Positions 26,176 through 34,543 of a DNA stretch of 46,354 nt are shown in pieces. The position numbers and the translations under genes are program-made. The notes beneath the pieces are model-generated. The model made no database searches, was not told the DNA's origin, and saw only the letters and a list, made by a program, of their open reading frames with translations. Source of the stretch: Propionibacterium cyclohexanicum (GTDB lineage: Bacteria; Actinomycetota; Actinomycetes; Propionibacteriales; Propionibacteriaceae); NCBI RefSeq assembly GCF_900111365.1, contig NZ_FOGZ01000022.1:1-46354 (forward strand). Reading direction: 5' to 3'. How positions within the stretch are numbered: the first letter of the stretch is position 1; every line of letters starts with the position of its first letter.

Positions 26176-27065
26176 GCGACCAGTTCCTCGGGTTGCGTGG
26201 CGTTCCCCCTGGACGCCGCCGGGATGGAAAGGGGGAGTGTGTCCACCTGCTGCGGCAGGGCCCCAGTGCGGGACCGGGATCTGGGCAGGCGATAGGGATC
26301 TGTGAGGTGCTCCACGAGGACGAGGCCCTGGTGGACGGCAACGGCCAGCGTGCACAGCACGATGAGCGTGGCGAACAGCCCGGTGGTGTCGGCCGATGCG
26401 CTCTCGACCGAGACGAGCAGGCCGAGCCCCTTGCCGCCCATGACGAACTCCCCCACGACGGCGCCGGTGACCGACAGCGTGAAGCCATTGCGGATGCCGG
26501 TGAGCAGGACGGGTCTGGCCAGTGGCGCCTCGATGGACCACAGCATGGCCCAGCCGGACGCGCCGTCGAGTTCGGCGGCCTCCACGACATCTGGGTCGAT
26601 ACCGCGCACGCCCAGCACGGTGGCGAGCACGAGGGGGAAGAAGACGATGAGCGCGCACAGCAGGGCGATCGGCACGATGCCGTAGCCCACCCAGATCACC
26701 AGCAGCGGCGCCAGTGCGACAGCGGGAACGGCCTGGGATGCGGCGAGATAGGGGAAGAAGGCTGCCTGGGCGAGATGGGAGCCGGCGATGAGATAGCCCA
26801 GCGGCAGGGCGATGACAGTGGCGATGAGACAGCCCATGGCGGCCTCCCCCAGTGTGACGGCAGTGCTGGCCAACAGGGAGCCGTGCACCAGGTCGTGCGT
26901 GAGCCGCTTCCACACATCCGAGGGGCTGGGCAGGAATGTGCTCGCGATCGTCTGGGATGCCGCCAGCAGGTGCCAGCCCGTCAGCACCAGAAGGCCCAGC
27001 ACCAAGGGTGCGACGATGCGCGCACTCATCGGAGCCTGTCGGCCACGGCTGCGGATGCGGCTCAT
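26172..27065 (-). CDS. ribX: ABC transporter permease, RibX-like (probable riboflavin uptake)
   Basis: A permease of about 297 residues with six hydrophobic helices and the binding-protein-dependent EAA loop VEAAELDGASGWAMLWSIEAPLARP, which docks on the ATPase. It resembles SsuC/ThiX-type permeases. Its gene is the first behind an FMN riboswitch, so it should be repressed when FMN is plentiful. From memory of the RibXY systems, this pair also lacks its own ATPase elsewhere, presumably sharing one. ATG at 27065 gives MSRIRSRGRQAPMS; the longer frame to 27233 runs into the riboswitch and is not credible. Confidence 0.85.
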   Translation of the reverse strand: MSRIRSRGRQAPMSARIVAPLVLGLLVLTGWHLLAASQTIASTFLPSPSDVWKRLTHDLVHGSLLASTAVTLGEAAMGCLIATVIALPLGYLIAGSHLAQAAFFPYLAASQAVPAVALAPLLVIWVGYGIVPIALLCALIVFFPLVLATVLGVRGIDPDVVEAAELDGASGWAMLWSIEAPLARPVLLTGIRNGFTLSVTGAVVGEFVMGGKGLGLLVSVESASADTTGLFATLIVLCTLAVAVHQGLVLVEHLTDPYRLPRSRSRTGALPQQVDTLPLSIPAASRGNATQPEELVA

Positions 27066-27186
27066 ATTCGGTGTCCACCCTTTCCCGGTCAACGACGACC
27101 GGGGGTGCGACACGAGGCACGCCGACATGACATCCGGACACCCGAGGGCGCCCTCACAGGGCCATGACAACGCAGCACGCGTGTCC

Positions 27187-27317
27187 CACGTGCTCTCCCA
27201 TCCGGACTTTGACCGTCGGTACCGGAATTCCACCGGATCGGCCCTGCCCCAGTGAACTGGGTGAGGGTTCGCGGACTATCACCGCCGGTTCGGATTCTCA
27301 CCGACCCCGGGCACGTT
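27187..27317 (-). promoter_or_regulatory. FMN riboswitch (RFN element)
   Basis: Read on the minus strand, the conserved RFN blocks appear in order: GGGGTCGGTGAGAATCC, then AACCGGCGGTGATAGTCCGCGA, then GGTGGAATTCCGGTACCGACGGT, and finally AGTCCGGATGGGAGAG. The closing stem pairs ACGTGC (27311-27316) with GCACGT (27189-27194). The riboswitch binds FMN and turns off the genes behind it. About 120 bp separate it from the ribX start. That stretch includes the palindrome GAGGGCGCCCTC, a candidate part of the expression platform. I see no T run, so control may be translational. Confidence 0.95.
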
Positions 27318-27331
27318 GAAACGCTGAAGCC

Positions 27332-27358
27332 ACTATAGCCCCACGCCGCTGTGCTCAA
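27332..27358 (-). promoter_or_regulatory. Candidate promoter for the FMN riboswitch transcript
   Basis: On the minus strand TTGAGC (27353-27358) and TATAGT (27332-27337) are separated by 15 bp, with the riboswitch starting 14 bp further on. It begins immediately behind the stop codon of the exporter gene. The -10 is good; the spacing is short. Confidence 0.45.
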
Positions 27359-28906
27359 TCAGGGGGTGGACACCTGCTCGCGGCGGCGGTCCTGCTCGGA
27401 AGGGAAGAAGACGATGACGGCAACGGTGGCCGCCGCGACGGCCACAGCGCTGGCGCCCAATCCGATCCGCATGCCCGAGACGAAGCTCTGCTTGACCAGG
27501 GGCAGCAAGTCGGCGTAGCGGGGGTCCAAGGTCAGATCGACGGCCTGGGCCACCGAGGCGAGCACCCCATCGCGGGTCTGGGGATCAAGCGCGGCGACAA
27601 GCGGCTCGGTCTGCATTGCGCCCCGGTAGCGCGCGGCGAGCAGGCTGCCGATGATCGCGACCCCCATGGCGCTGCCCACCTGCATGAGGGCGCTGTTGGT
27701 GGCCGATCCGGCCCCCTCCGATTCGGAGGGCAGCGAGTCCATGACGGCCTGTGTTGCGGCGGGCATGAGCACTCCGGCGCCGAGCCCGAAGAACAATGCC
27801 CCGGGCAGCAGCTGGGCGAAGGACTCCTCGTTGGGGGTGGCGGCCAGCCAGGCAAATCCGAGCGTGACGAGCAGCAGTCCTCCGAGCACGGCACGCTTGA
27901 TCCCCAGGGCGCGCAGCGCCTTCGGGGCGATGACCGCGCCGATGAGCATCGTCAGGGCCACCGGCATGATCGCCAGTCCGGACTGCCAGGGAGTGAAGCC
28001 GAGAACGTACTGCAGGAGCTGGGTGAGGACGAACAGGGCTCCGGCGCCGCCTCCTGTGACAAGGCCCGACACCGCCACTGAGACGGCGAAGGTGCGATGC
28101 CCGAACAGGCTCAGGCGCAGGATCGGCTCTCGTACCCGGCCCTGCCACCATACGAAGGCAGCCATCAGGCCGAGCCCTGCGAGGAAGGTGACGATGATCG
28201 GGGGCGAGGCGATTCCCAGGCCCGGAGCCGAGATGACTGCCCAGCACAGGACGCACAGTCCACCGATTGACAGTGCCGCTCCGAGCCAGTCGGTGCTCTC
28301 GTCGGCTCTTTCCGGCGCCACCTGCGGGATGAAGAGGAAGACACCGATCAGGCACAGCGCCGCGACCGGGACGTTGATGAGGAAGATCGCGCCCCAGCGG
28401 AAATGAGCGAGCAAGGCGCCCGAGAGCAGCGGCCCGACGGCTGCACCGGCACCATTGGCAGCCGACCAGATGGCGAAGGCCGTGGTCCGTTCGGTGGGCT
28501 TGCGGAACAGCACCGAGATGAGGGCGAGGGTGGAGGGGGTCAGGAGCGCGGCGCCGACACCGGTGACGGCGCGGGCCAGGATGAGCAGGCTCGTGTTGCC
28601 GGACAGCCCAGCGCCCAGCGAGCAGATGCCGAACGCGATGACCCCCGCGGTGAACGTGCGGGTGCGTCCCCAGCGATCGACGAGGCTGCCGGCGACGAGG
28701 AGGAAACCCGCGTAGGTCACTTGATAGGCGTCGACCGTCCATTGCAATTGGTCGTTGGTGGCCCTGAGATCGCGGGCCAGGCTGGGCAGGGCGACATTGA
28801 GGATGGTGTTGTCCATCGATGCCATGAACAAAGCCAGTGAGAGGACGAGCAAGCCGAGCCAACGCCGCTTGTCAGCAGGATCTGCGGCCTCGTCGATTCT
28901 GCTCAC
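27359..28906 (-). CDS. MFS exporter, DHA2 (EmrB/QacA) type
   Basis: A 515-residue membrane protein with 14 predicted helices, as in the DHA2 drug:H+ antiporters. Typical parts are MDNTILNVALPSLARDL in helix 1, DAYQVTYAGFLLVAGSLVDRWGRTR (motif A region), and ARAVTGVGAALLTPSTLALI with motif-C-like glycines in the next helices. It should export toxic compounds using the proton gradient; the substrate is unknown. GTG at 28906 with GGAAGG upstream is preferred; GTG at 28924 is an alternative. It lies just upstream of the FMN-controlled operon in the same direction but appears to be separately transcribed. No regulator gene is adjacent. Confidence 0.87.
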   Translation of the reverse strand: MSRIDEAADPADKRRWLGLLVLSLALFMASMDNTILNVALPSLARDLRATNDQLQWTVDAYQVTYAGFLLVAGSLVDRWGRTRTFTAGVIAFGICSLGAGLSGNTSLLILARAVTGVGAALLTPSTLALISVLFRKPTERTTAFAIWSAANGAGAAVGPLLSGALLAHFRWGAIFLINVPVAALCLIGVFLFIPQVAPERADESTDWLGAALSIGGLCVLCWAVISAPGLGIASPPIIVTFLAGLGLMAAFVWWQGRVREPILRLSLFGHRTFAVSVAVSGLVTGGGAGALFVLTQLLQYVLGFTPWQSGLAIMPVALTMLIGAVIAPKALRALGIKRAVLGGLLLVTLGFAWLAATPNEESFAQLLPGALFFGLGAGVLMPAATQAVMDSLPSESEGAGSATNSALMQVGSAMGVAIIGSLLAARYRGAMQTEPLVAALDPQTRDGVLASVAQAVDLTLDPRYADLLPLVKQSFVSGMRIGLGASAVAVAAATVAVIVFFPSEQDRRREQVSTP

Positions 28907-29054
28907 CGGGCGCCCGCCTTCCACACCGGCGCGCCCCCAGCGGCCGCACCTGAAGAGAACCTAATGCATCGGCTGGGCAGTTTCATGGCACGAAGGCGGT
29001 GCAAGGAAGCTGTGAACGCGATTTCAACCCAGGGTCGTAGGCGCAGCTCCGACG

Positions 29055-29093
29055 CCCGGTGGAACTGCCGGGGGCGATGGCAATTCCACCGGG
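29055..29093 (-). terminator. Hairpin after the kdgK gene
   Basis: CCCGGTGGAACTGCC and GGCAATTCCACCGGG pair over 15 positions with one mismatch around a 9-nt loop. It lies 12 bp past the kdgK stop codon. No T run follows, as is common for actinobacterial terminators. Confidence 0.6.
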
Positions 29094-29104
29094 AGCGGTT
29101 CGGC

Positions 29105-30211
29105 TCAGCGGTCCACGCGGGCGTTACCGCCGCCGGCCAGCTTGTACACCTCGGCCTTGCTGGCCATTGAGGTGTCACCGGGGGTGGTCATGGCCAGGGC
29201 GCCATGGGCGGCGGCCAGCTCGACACAGGTCTGCAGCGGTTCACCGGCCAACAGCCCGTACACCAGGCCGGAGGCGAAGGAATCGCCACCGCCCACACGG
29301 TCGAAGATCTCCATCGACTCGCGACGGGTTGCCTGGACGAGACCGTCCTCAGGGCTCCAGGCCAGCGCACTCCAGTCGTTGGACGACGCGGAATGCACGC
29401 CGCGCAGGGTGGTGGCGATGACCTTGAAGTTCGGATAACTGGCCGCGACCCGCTTGATCATCGCGCCGAACTTGTCGGTGGGAAGCTCAGTGAGATTCGC
29501 GTCGACGCCTTCGACCTCGAAGCCAAGCGCCGCGGTGAAGTCCTCCTCGTTGCCGATCATGACGTCGACATAGGGGGCGATCTCCCGGTTGACCTCCTGG
29601 GCTCGGGCCTGGCCGCCGATCGACTTCCACAGGCTCGGACGGTAGTTGAGGTCGTAGGAGACGATCGTGCCATTCTCGTGGGCGGTCTTCACGACATCGA
29701 TACAGGTCTGGGCGCTCTGCTCGGACAGCGCTGCGTAGATCCCGCCGGTGTGCAGCCACCGCACACCCTGGTCGGCGAACAACCGGTTGAGCTCGAAGTC
29801 ATCCGGTTTGGCCTGGGAGATTGCCGTATTGCCCCGATCGGAGGCGCCCACGCTGCCCCGTACCCCGAAACCGCGCTCGGTGAAGTTGAGGCCATTGCGG
29901 GCGGTGCGTCCTACGCCGTCGCTCGGCACCCAGCAGATGTGCTCGGTGCTCACTCCCCCCGTTTCGATGAAGTCCTCAACGAGGTGACCCACCTCGTTGT
30001 CCACCAGCGCGGTGAGCACAGCGGACTTCAGCCCGAAGACCTTGTGCAGGCCACGGACCACGTTGTATTCGCCCCCACCTTCCCAGGCCCGGAACGCGCG
30101 GGCGGTGCGGATGCGACCCTCTCCCGGATCCAGCCGAAGCATCACCTCGCCCAGGGCGACGGCATCGTAGGTGGACGACCCGGAGGGTCGCAGGGTGATT
30201 GAGGCAGTCAT
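29105..30211 (-). CDS. kdgK: 2-keto-3-deoxygluconate kinase (PfkB family)
   Basis: It should phosphorylate 2-keto-3-deoxygluconate to KDPG. The 368-residue protein has the PfkB features EVMLRLDPGEGRIRTARAFRAWEGGGEYNV at the N-terminus, then SYDLNYRPSLW. The C-terminal signature FDRVGGGDSFASGLVYG (GxGD type) holds the catalytic Asp. The overall pattern matches KdgK more than fructo- or ribokinase. It follows eda by 3 bp, with GGAAAGGA ahead of its ATG at 30211. Kinase plus aldolase gives a complete route from keto-deoxy-gluconate to pyruvate and glyceraldehyde 3-phosphate, for sugar acid or uronate use. Confidence 0.88.
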   Translation of the reverse strand: MTASITLRPSGSSTYDAVALGEVMLRLDPGEGRIRTARAFRAWEGGGEYNVVRGLHKVFGLKSAVLTALVDNEVGHLVEDFIETGGVSTEHICWVPSDGVGRTARNGLNFTERGFGVRGSVGASDRGNTAISQAKPDDFELNRLFADQGVRWLHTGGIYAALSEQSAQTCIDVVKTAHENGTIVSYDLNYRPSLWKSIGGQARAQEVNREIAPYVDVMIGNEEDFTAALGFEVEGVDANLTELPTDKFGAMIKRVAASYPNFKVIATTLRGVHSASSNDWSALAWSPEDGLVQATRRESMEIFDRVGGGDSFASGLVYGLLAGEPLQTCVELAAAHGALAMTTPGDTSMASKAEVYKLAGGGNARVDR

Positions 30212-30214
30212 ATG

Positions 30215-30856
30215 TCAGTCCTTTCCGACAGCAGGTCCCTCGACGGCGCGGACAGCAGCCGCGGTGAGCTCCTGAACATTGTCGAACCTACGCGCGTCGA
30301 CGAGGTCGGCGGGTACCATCCAGGAGCCCCCCACCGCGGGAACGCATGACAGGGACAGATAGTCGTTGACGTTGTCGAGGTTGACTCCGCCGGTGGGGAT
30401 GAAGGTGACCTGCGGGAAAGGTGCAGACAGGGCCTTGACGGTCTTGGCGCCCCCGAAGGCACCGGCTGGGAAGAACTTCAGCGTCGTCATGCCATCGGAC
30501 AGCGCTGAGAGGATCTCGGTGCTGGTCACCACGCCGGGCAGCACGGGCACGCCCAGCGCGCGCGACTCGTCGATCACCTCCTGGCTGTAGCCGGGGCTCA
30601 CGATGAAGCTCGCGCCGGCGTCGACGGCCTGGTCGACCTGGCGTGCTGTGATGACCGTACCGGCACCGACGAGGATGTCGCCGCGCTCGGCCATGATCTC
30701 GATGGAATGCTGGGCGGCAGGGGTGCGGAAAGTGACCTCCGCCACAGGCAGCCCCCCGGCCACCAGTGCCTGGGCGAGGCCGTCGGCGTTCGCCGCGTCA
30801 TTGAGTACGACGACCGGCACGATGCGGTGGGCGGTGATGCTAGCGATGTCAGTCAT
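30215..30856 (-). CDS. eda: KDPG/KHG aldolase
   Basis: The 213-residue enzyme splits 2-keto-3-deoxy-6-phosphogluconate into pyruvate and glyceraldehyde 3-phosphate. It contains IVPVVVLNDAANADGLAQAL, VAEVTFRTPAA (catalytic Glu and substrate-binding Arg-Thr), GAGTVI and LKFFPAGAFGG with the Schiff-base Lys, and a PTGGV phosphate-binding loop. Length and motif order are standard. ATG at 30856 has AGGAGG about 10 bp upstream. It is the first gene of the eda-kdgK pair; an inverted repeat upstream is a candidate operator for the IclR regulator. Confidence 0.93.
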   Translation of the reverse strand: MTDIASITAHRIVPVVVLNDAANADGLAQALVAGGLPVAEVTFRTPAAQHSIEIMAERGDILVGAGTVITARQVDQAVDAGASFIVSPGYSQEVIDESRALGVPVLPGVVTSTEILSALSDGMTTLKFFPAGAFGGAKTVKALSAPFPQVTFIPTGGVNLDNVNDYLSLSCVPAVGGSWMVPADLVDARRFDNVQELTAAAVRAVEGPAVGKD

Positions 30857-30940
30857 TGGGGCGAGATCCTCCTGGATTGCCGAGATGGCTGGGGCGCGAG
30901 CTGGCCACCAGCCACTTCTGTTTATTTCTCTAGGTAAAAC

Positions 30941-30968
30941 GATCAGTTTGGTGAATGAAACACTGGTC
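30941..30968. promoter_or_regulatory. Candidate IclR-type operator upstream of eda
   Basis: GATCAGT (30941-30947) and ACTGGTC (30962-30968) form an inverted repeat with one mismatch around 14 bp. Inside it GTTT-N8-AAAC is a second, smaller inverted repeat sharing the centre. The stretch is AT-rich for this genome. IclR/KdgR proteins bind sites of about this size and symmetry. It lies 85 bp upstream of the eda start. Confidence 0.5.
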
Positions 30969-31029
30969 AGTCTAGGACACGTCCTCGGTGAAGAGCCCTG
31001 TCGCAGACCTGTCGAGGGCCCCACATCGG

Positions 31030-31806
31030 TCAGCCTCCCAGCGCTGCTGGCAGGCTCAGCCCCGCAGTGAGCAAGGGTGGCACCACCTCCTTCATGAGGG
31101 CCGCCAGCTCAGCGCGCCGAGAGGCCGTGAGGGCGCCGGCGAAGGTCGTCACGCTCAGGGCCCCTACAGCAGTTCCGGCACGCAACAGCGGCACGCCGAA
31201 GCAGGCAATGCCGGGCTCGTTCTGGCCGATCTCATAGGCATAGCCGTGCAGGCGGGCATGGTCGAGCGCTGCCCACAGCTTCTCCTCGGTGATGACTGCG
31301 CCGACCTGGGGGTCGTGAAGATAGGCGGACAGCTGATGACGCTCCACCCCGCTGTAGGCGAGGATCGCCAGGCCCAGCGAGGTGCGTGCCGCCGCCACGC
31401 TGCGGCCGACTTCCGACCACACCCTGATGACGTGCTGAGGCTCGACCTTGTCCACGTACACGATCTGATCGCCATTGAGCACTCCCAGATGCACCAGCTC
31501 GTCGGCCCGCCGGCACAGCGCCACCAGGGCCGGGTGCAGGCTCGCGGCGAGCGAGTCGCCCGAGGAATAGCGGCGGGCCAGCATGAGGGCCGCCGGGCCG
31601 AGCGCGTAATTGCCGTTCACCCGGTCCTGGCGGACATAGCCGCGGGCGCGCAGCGTGGCCAGCGCCCGGTAGGCCGTCGACTTGTTCATGGCGGTACCGG
31701 CGCACAGGCTCGCCAGGGAGGTGCCCTCCGCCCCTGCGTGGGACAGCGCGTCCAGCAGCGCCAGAGCACGGTCGATCGACTCAATGCGCGGCAGGGCGTC
31801 CGTCAC
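31030..31806 (-). CDS. IclR-family transcriptional regulator (KdgR-like by context)
   Basis: The 258-residue protein has an N-terminal winged helix (ALALLDALSHAGAEGTSLASLCAGTAMNKSTAYRALATLRARGYV). An IclR effector-binding domain with DQIVYVDKVE, GLAILAY and GIACFGVPLL follows. It probably controls eda-kdgK, which lie directly downstream, in response to a sugar-acid intermediate. GTG at 31806 overlaps the stop of ohr (GTGA), so its translation is coupled to a peroxide-defence gene, an unusual pairing. Confidence 0.88.
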   Translation of the reverse strand: MTDALPRIESIDRALALLDALSHAGAEGTSLASLCAGTAMNKSTAYRALATLRARGYVRQDRVNGNYALGPAALMLARRYSSGDSLAASLHPALVALCRRADELVHLGVLNGDQIVYVDKVEPQHVIRVWSEVGRSVAAARTSLGLAILAYSGVERHQLSAYLHDPQVGAVITEEKLWAALDHARLHGYAYEIGQNEPGIACFGVPLLRAGTAVGALSVTTFAGALTASRRAELAALMKEVVPPLLTAGLSLPAALGG

Positions 31807-32225
31807 TCGTCGACGATGTCGAGGGTGATGTCCACATTCCCGCGAAGGGCGTTGGAGTACGGACACAGCTGATCGGCGTCGTTGATGAGCCGCACCGCGG
31901 CCTCGTGATCAAGGCCGGGCACGTTGATCTCGAGGACCACCTGCAACTGGTAGCCACCCGCATCGTTCGCCCCGATCGATACACGCGAGCCGACCGAGAC
32001 ATCTCGCAGGGCGGTACCTTCCTTGCGCGCCACCGCATGCAGCGCGCTGTTGAAACAGGCCGCGTAGCCGGCGGCGAACAGCAGCTCCGGGTTCAGTCCC
32101 GCGCCGGAGCCTCCCATTTCCTTGGGCGCAGCCATGTCGGTGTCAAGACGCCCATCGACGGTGCGGACATGCCCGTCGCGTCCCCCTCCGGTGGACAGGG
32201 CCTCGGCTGTGTAGAGAGCTTCCAT
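31803..32225 (-). CDS. ohr: Organic hydroperoxide resistance protein Ohr
   Basis: The 140-residue OsmC/Ohr-family peroxidase reduces organic hydroperoxides with thiols. Both redox cysteines are present: Cys57 in GYAACFNSAL and Cys121 in DADQLCPYSNA, the latter motif distinguishing Ohr from OsmC. The N-terminus LYTAEALSTGGGRDGHV is typical. ATG at 32225 has AAAGGAA upstream. No MarR-type OhrR is adjacent; instead an IclR gene is coupled to its end. Confidence 0.95.
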   Translation of the reverse strand: MEALYTAEALSTGGGRDGHVRTVDGRLDTDMAAPKEMGGSGAGLNPELLFAAGYAACFNSALHAVARKEGTALRDVSVGSRVSIGANDAGGYQLQVVLEINVPGLDHEAAVRLINDADQLCPYSNALRGNVDITLDIVDE

Positions 32226-32276
32226 GCCTGATTCCTTTCGATCACTCGATGACAGAACACGGAATCGAAACCCCTT

Positions 32277-32313
32277 GGCGGGTTCGATGGGCTCCGCCGC
32301 CGGCAGGTTCGAT
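32277..32313. repeat. Two direct 12-bp repeats upstream of ohr
   Basis: GGCGGGTTCGAT (32277-32288) and GGCAGGTTCGAT (32302-32313) differ at one base and start 25 bp apart, near two helical turns. They lie 50-90 bp upstream of the ohr start and could be regulator half-sites. Function is inference. Confidence 0.35.
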
Positions 32314-32416
32314 TCACACTGTGCGGTATCAAGACTGGCCCAGTACCCAAGGCAGCCAGCGGAACGGCCCTCAGGGTGCCGACAGCGAGGCCGGCAGCCC
32401 TCATCGGGCAGGGCCC

Positions 32417-32632
32417 TCAGCGGGCAGGTCGTTGCGCCAAGAAGGTCGTGGGCACCTCCCGGACGAATTCCTTACCGCATTGCGCGCAGCGCATGGCCAC
32501 TGGACGTGACGAAGGATTGCCTGCCGGGGTGGCGGCCTCATCGCCATCGGGCAGGCGATCCACCTCGCTGATCACCGAGACATTGGTGGACTGGCACCAC
32601 GGATTATTGCATCTGACGACGTTGTCACTCAT
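32417..32632 (-). CDS. Small zinc-ribbon protein
   Basis: A 71-residue ORF with Cys8 and Cys13 (RCNNPWCQS) and a later CxxC pair (MRCAQCGKEF), fitting a single zinc-binding ribbon. There is no other domain. The ATG at 32632 has little upstream sequence that looks like a ribosome binding site, so it may be leaderless. It lies between luxS and ohr in the same direction. Function is unknown; RNA- or DNA-binding or a role as a partner subunit are possible. Confidence 0.6.
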   Translation of the reverse strand: MSDNVVRCNNPWCQSTNVSVISEVDRLPDGDEAATPAGNPSSRPVAMRCAQCGKEFVREVPTTFLAQRPAR

Positions 32633-32757
32633 GGATCAACGGTAGGCCACGAGTGCGCTGCGGCACAGCGTGGCGGGCCGAAGATGCTCTCGGTGAATCT
32701 GGATGTCCCCTCCGCCTCATCGGGGCAGCTCGGCCTGCGCCGAGGATCGCCTGTCGG

Positions 32758-33222
32758 TCAAGCCATCACGTGTTCCCACTCGGCACGTCGACCCAGCATG
32801 ACGCGGACCGCGTCCTTGGCGGCCGCAAGGCTGTGGTGGGCACCCCACCCGCACTGCACCTCGTTGGCCGCAGGCACGGCGTCCAGGTCGAGGATCTCGC
32901 GGAAGGTCTGCTCGACCAGGGCGCAGACGCCCGGCACGTTGGGATGCGCAGCAAGGATCAGGTAGAAACCGGTCTGGCAGCCCATCGGGCCGAAGTCGAT
33001 GACCGCATCGCTATGGTTGCGCACGCATTCGGCGAAGGAGTGCTCGATCGAATGCACTGCCTTCATGTCGAGATGATCCTCATTGGGCTGGCAGAAGCGG
33101 ATGTCGTACTTGGTGAGGGTGTCCCCGTGCGGCAGGTGCTTCACGTCCGCGACGCGAACGAACGGGGCTGCCACCTTCGTATGGTCGAGGTTGAAGCTCT
33201 CCACGTTCATGTGCTCGGGCAC
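32758..33222 (-). CDS. luxS: S-ribosylhomocysteine lyase (LuxS)
   Basis: LuxS cleaves S-ribosylhomocysteine to homocysteine and the AI-2 precursor DPD, in methyl-cycle recycling. The 154-residue protein has the metal ligands His57 and His61 (HSIEHSFAE) and Cys124 ([10 protein letters not shown]). The catalytic Cys82 lies in [14 protein letters not shown] at 33222 is chosen because AAGGAGG lies five bases upstream; the internal ATG (MNVESF) is close behind and lacks its own site. Homocysteine from LuxS complements methionine synthesis via metX/metW in this window. It diverges from the aminotransferase gene across 97 bp. Confidence 0.96.
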   Translation of the reverse strand: MPEHMNVESFNLDHTKVAAPFVRVADVKHLPHGDTLTKYDIRFCQPNEDHLDMKAVHSIEHSFAECVRNHSDAVIDFGPMGCQTGFYLILAAHPNVPGVCALVEQTFREILDLDAVPAANEVQCGWGAHHSLAAAKDAVRVMLGRRAEWEHVMA

Positions 33223-33319
33223 AACGACCTCCTTGAGGGATTGAGGGCACGACCATTGTGCCGCCACTGGGGCCCAGCGCTGGTGTAGCGTCCCAGCAAA
33301 ACTCAGGAACGGAGCGAGC

Positions 33320-34489
33320 ATGCAGATCTCCCGGCGGGCGCAGCAGGCCGCACCCTTCCACGTGATGGAGGTCGCCGAGCGGGCCAGCGAACTCGCGGCT
33401 CAAGGCGCCGATGTGATCTGCCTGAACGTGGGCGAGCCCGATTTCGGTGCAGCCCCGGCAGTCCTCGGCGCCTTGGCGCAGCTCAAGGACCAGTCACTGG
33501 GCTATACCGGAGCTGCGGGGCTGCCGCCGCTGCGCGCCGCGATCGCCGACTTCTACCGCGCTCGGCATGGCGTCGAGATTGATCCGAGCCGCGTCATCGT
33601 GACCTCCGGGGCCACCGGGGCGCTGCTGCTCGCCCTGGCGGCGCTTGTCGATCCCGGCGACGAGGTGCTCATGGCGGATCCGACCTATCCGTGCAATGTG
33701 CAGATCGCCGAAGCATTCGGTGCCCGGGTGCGCCTGCTGCCCACGGTTCCCGCCCAGCGCTATCAGCTCGACGCGGCGCTCGTCGAGAGCTCGTGGAGCG
33801 AACGCACCCGCGGGGTCATGGTGGCCAGCCCTGCGAACCCGACCGGCAGCTGCATGTCGACAGCCGAGCTGGGCCAGCTCAGCGGACTCATCCGCGAAAG
33901 ATCAGGGTGGCTGCTATGCGACGAGATCTACCTCGACCTCACCGACGGCGATGCCCCCGGGGGCTCTCGGCGCAGCGTCCTGAACATCGACCCGGATGCG
34001 GTGGTGGTCAACAGCTTCTCGAAGTTCTTCGGGATGACCGGCTGGCGGCTCGGCTGGGCTATCGTGCCGCCCGAGCTCGTGGAGCCGCTCGAGAGGCTCA
34101 GCCAGAACTATGTCATCTGCCCCTCGGTCCTGGCCCAGCGCGCCGCTCTCGAGTGCTTCACGCCACCCACGCTGGCCTTGTTGGACGCGCGGCGTGCGGA
34201 GTTCCGGGCTCGCCGCGATCTGGTCCTCGAGGGCCTGGATCGGCTCGGCATTCCCGTGCCGGTCGCTCCCGATGGGGCGTTCTATGTCTACATGGATGTC
34301 TCGGGAACGGGTCTGGATTCGGCGCAGTTCTGCACGAGAGTGCTCCGCGAGGCACATGTGGCCCTCACCCCGGGCGTGGATTTCGGGCCGAGCACGGCGG
34401 CAACGCATGTGCGGCTGTCGTACTCGGCGAGCCGGGAGAAACTGTCCGAAGCGCTGCGCAGGCTGGACGCATTTCTCGGTGGGCTGTGA
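33320..34489 (+). CDS. Class I/II PLP-dependent aminotransferase
   Basis: The 389-residue fold-type I aminotransferase has INLxVGEPD-like [23 protein letters not shown], the Asn-Pro-Thr-Gly stretch [19 protein letters not shown] with the PLP-pyridine Asp, and [16 protein letters not shown] with the Schiff-base Lys. The Arg binding the substrate alpha-carboxylate is in HVRLSYSAS near the C-terminus. This is the AspC/AspB group; the amino donor (aspartate, aromatic or other) cannot be told. ATG at 33320 has GGAGCGAG upstream. A deacetylase-like lipoprotein gene follows. Confidence 0.87.
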   Translation: MQISRRAQQAAPFHVMEVAERASELAAQGADVICLNVGEPDFGAAPAVLGALAQLKDQSLGYTGAAGLPPLRAAIADFYRARHGVEIDPSRVIVTSGATGALLLALAALVDPGDEVLMADPTYPCNVQIAEAFGARVRLLPTVPAQRYQLDAALVESSWSERTRGVMVASPANPTGSCMSTAELGQLSGLIRERSGWLLCDEIYLDLTDGDAPGGSRRSVLNIDPDAVVVNSFSKFFGMTGWRLGWAIVPPELVEPLERLSQNYVICPSVLAQRAALECFTPPTLALLDARRAEFRARRDLVLEGLDRLGIPVPVAPDGAFYVYMDVSGTGLDSAQFCTRVLREAHVALTPGVDFGPSTAATHVRLSYSASREKLSEALRRLDAFLGGL

Positions 34490-34543
34490 GCGGACCGGGC
34501 GGGGATCGGTGAGTCGAGCCTTGCTTCTCACTATCCTGAGCGC

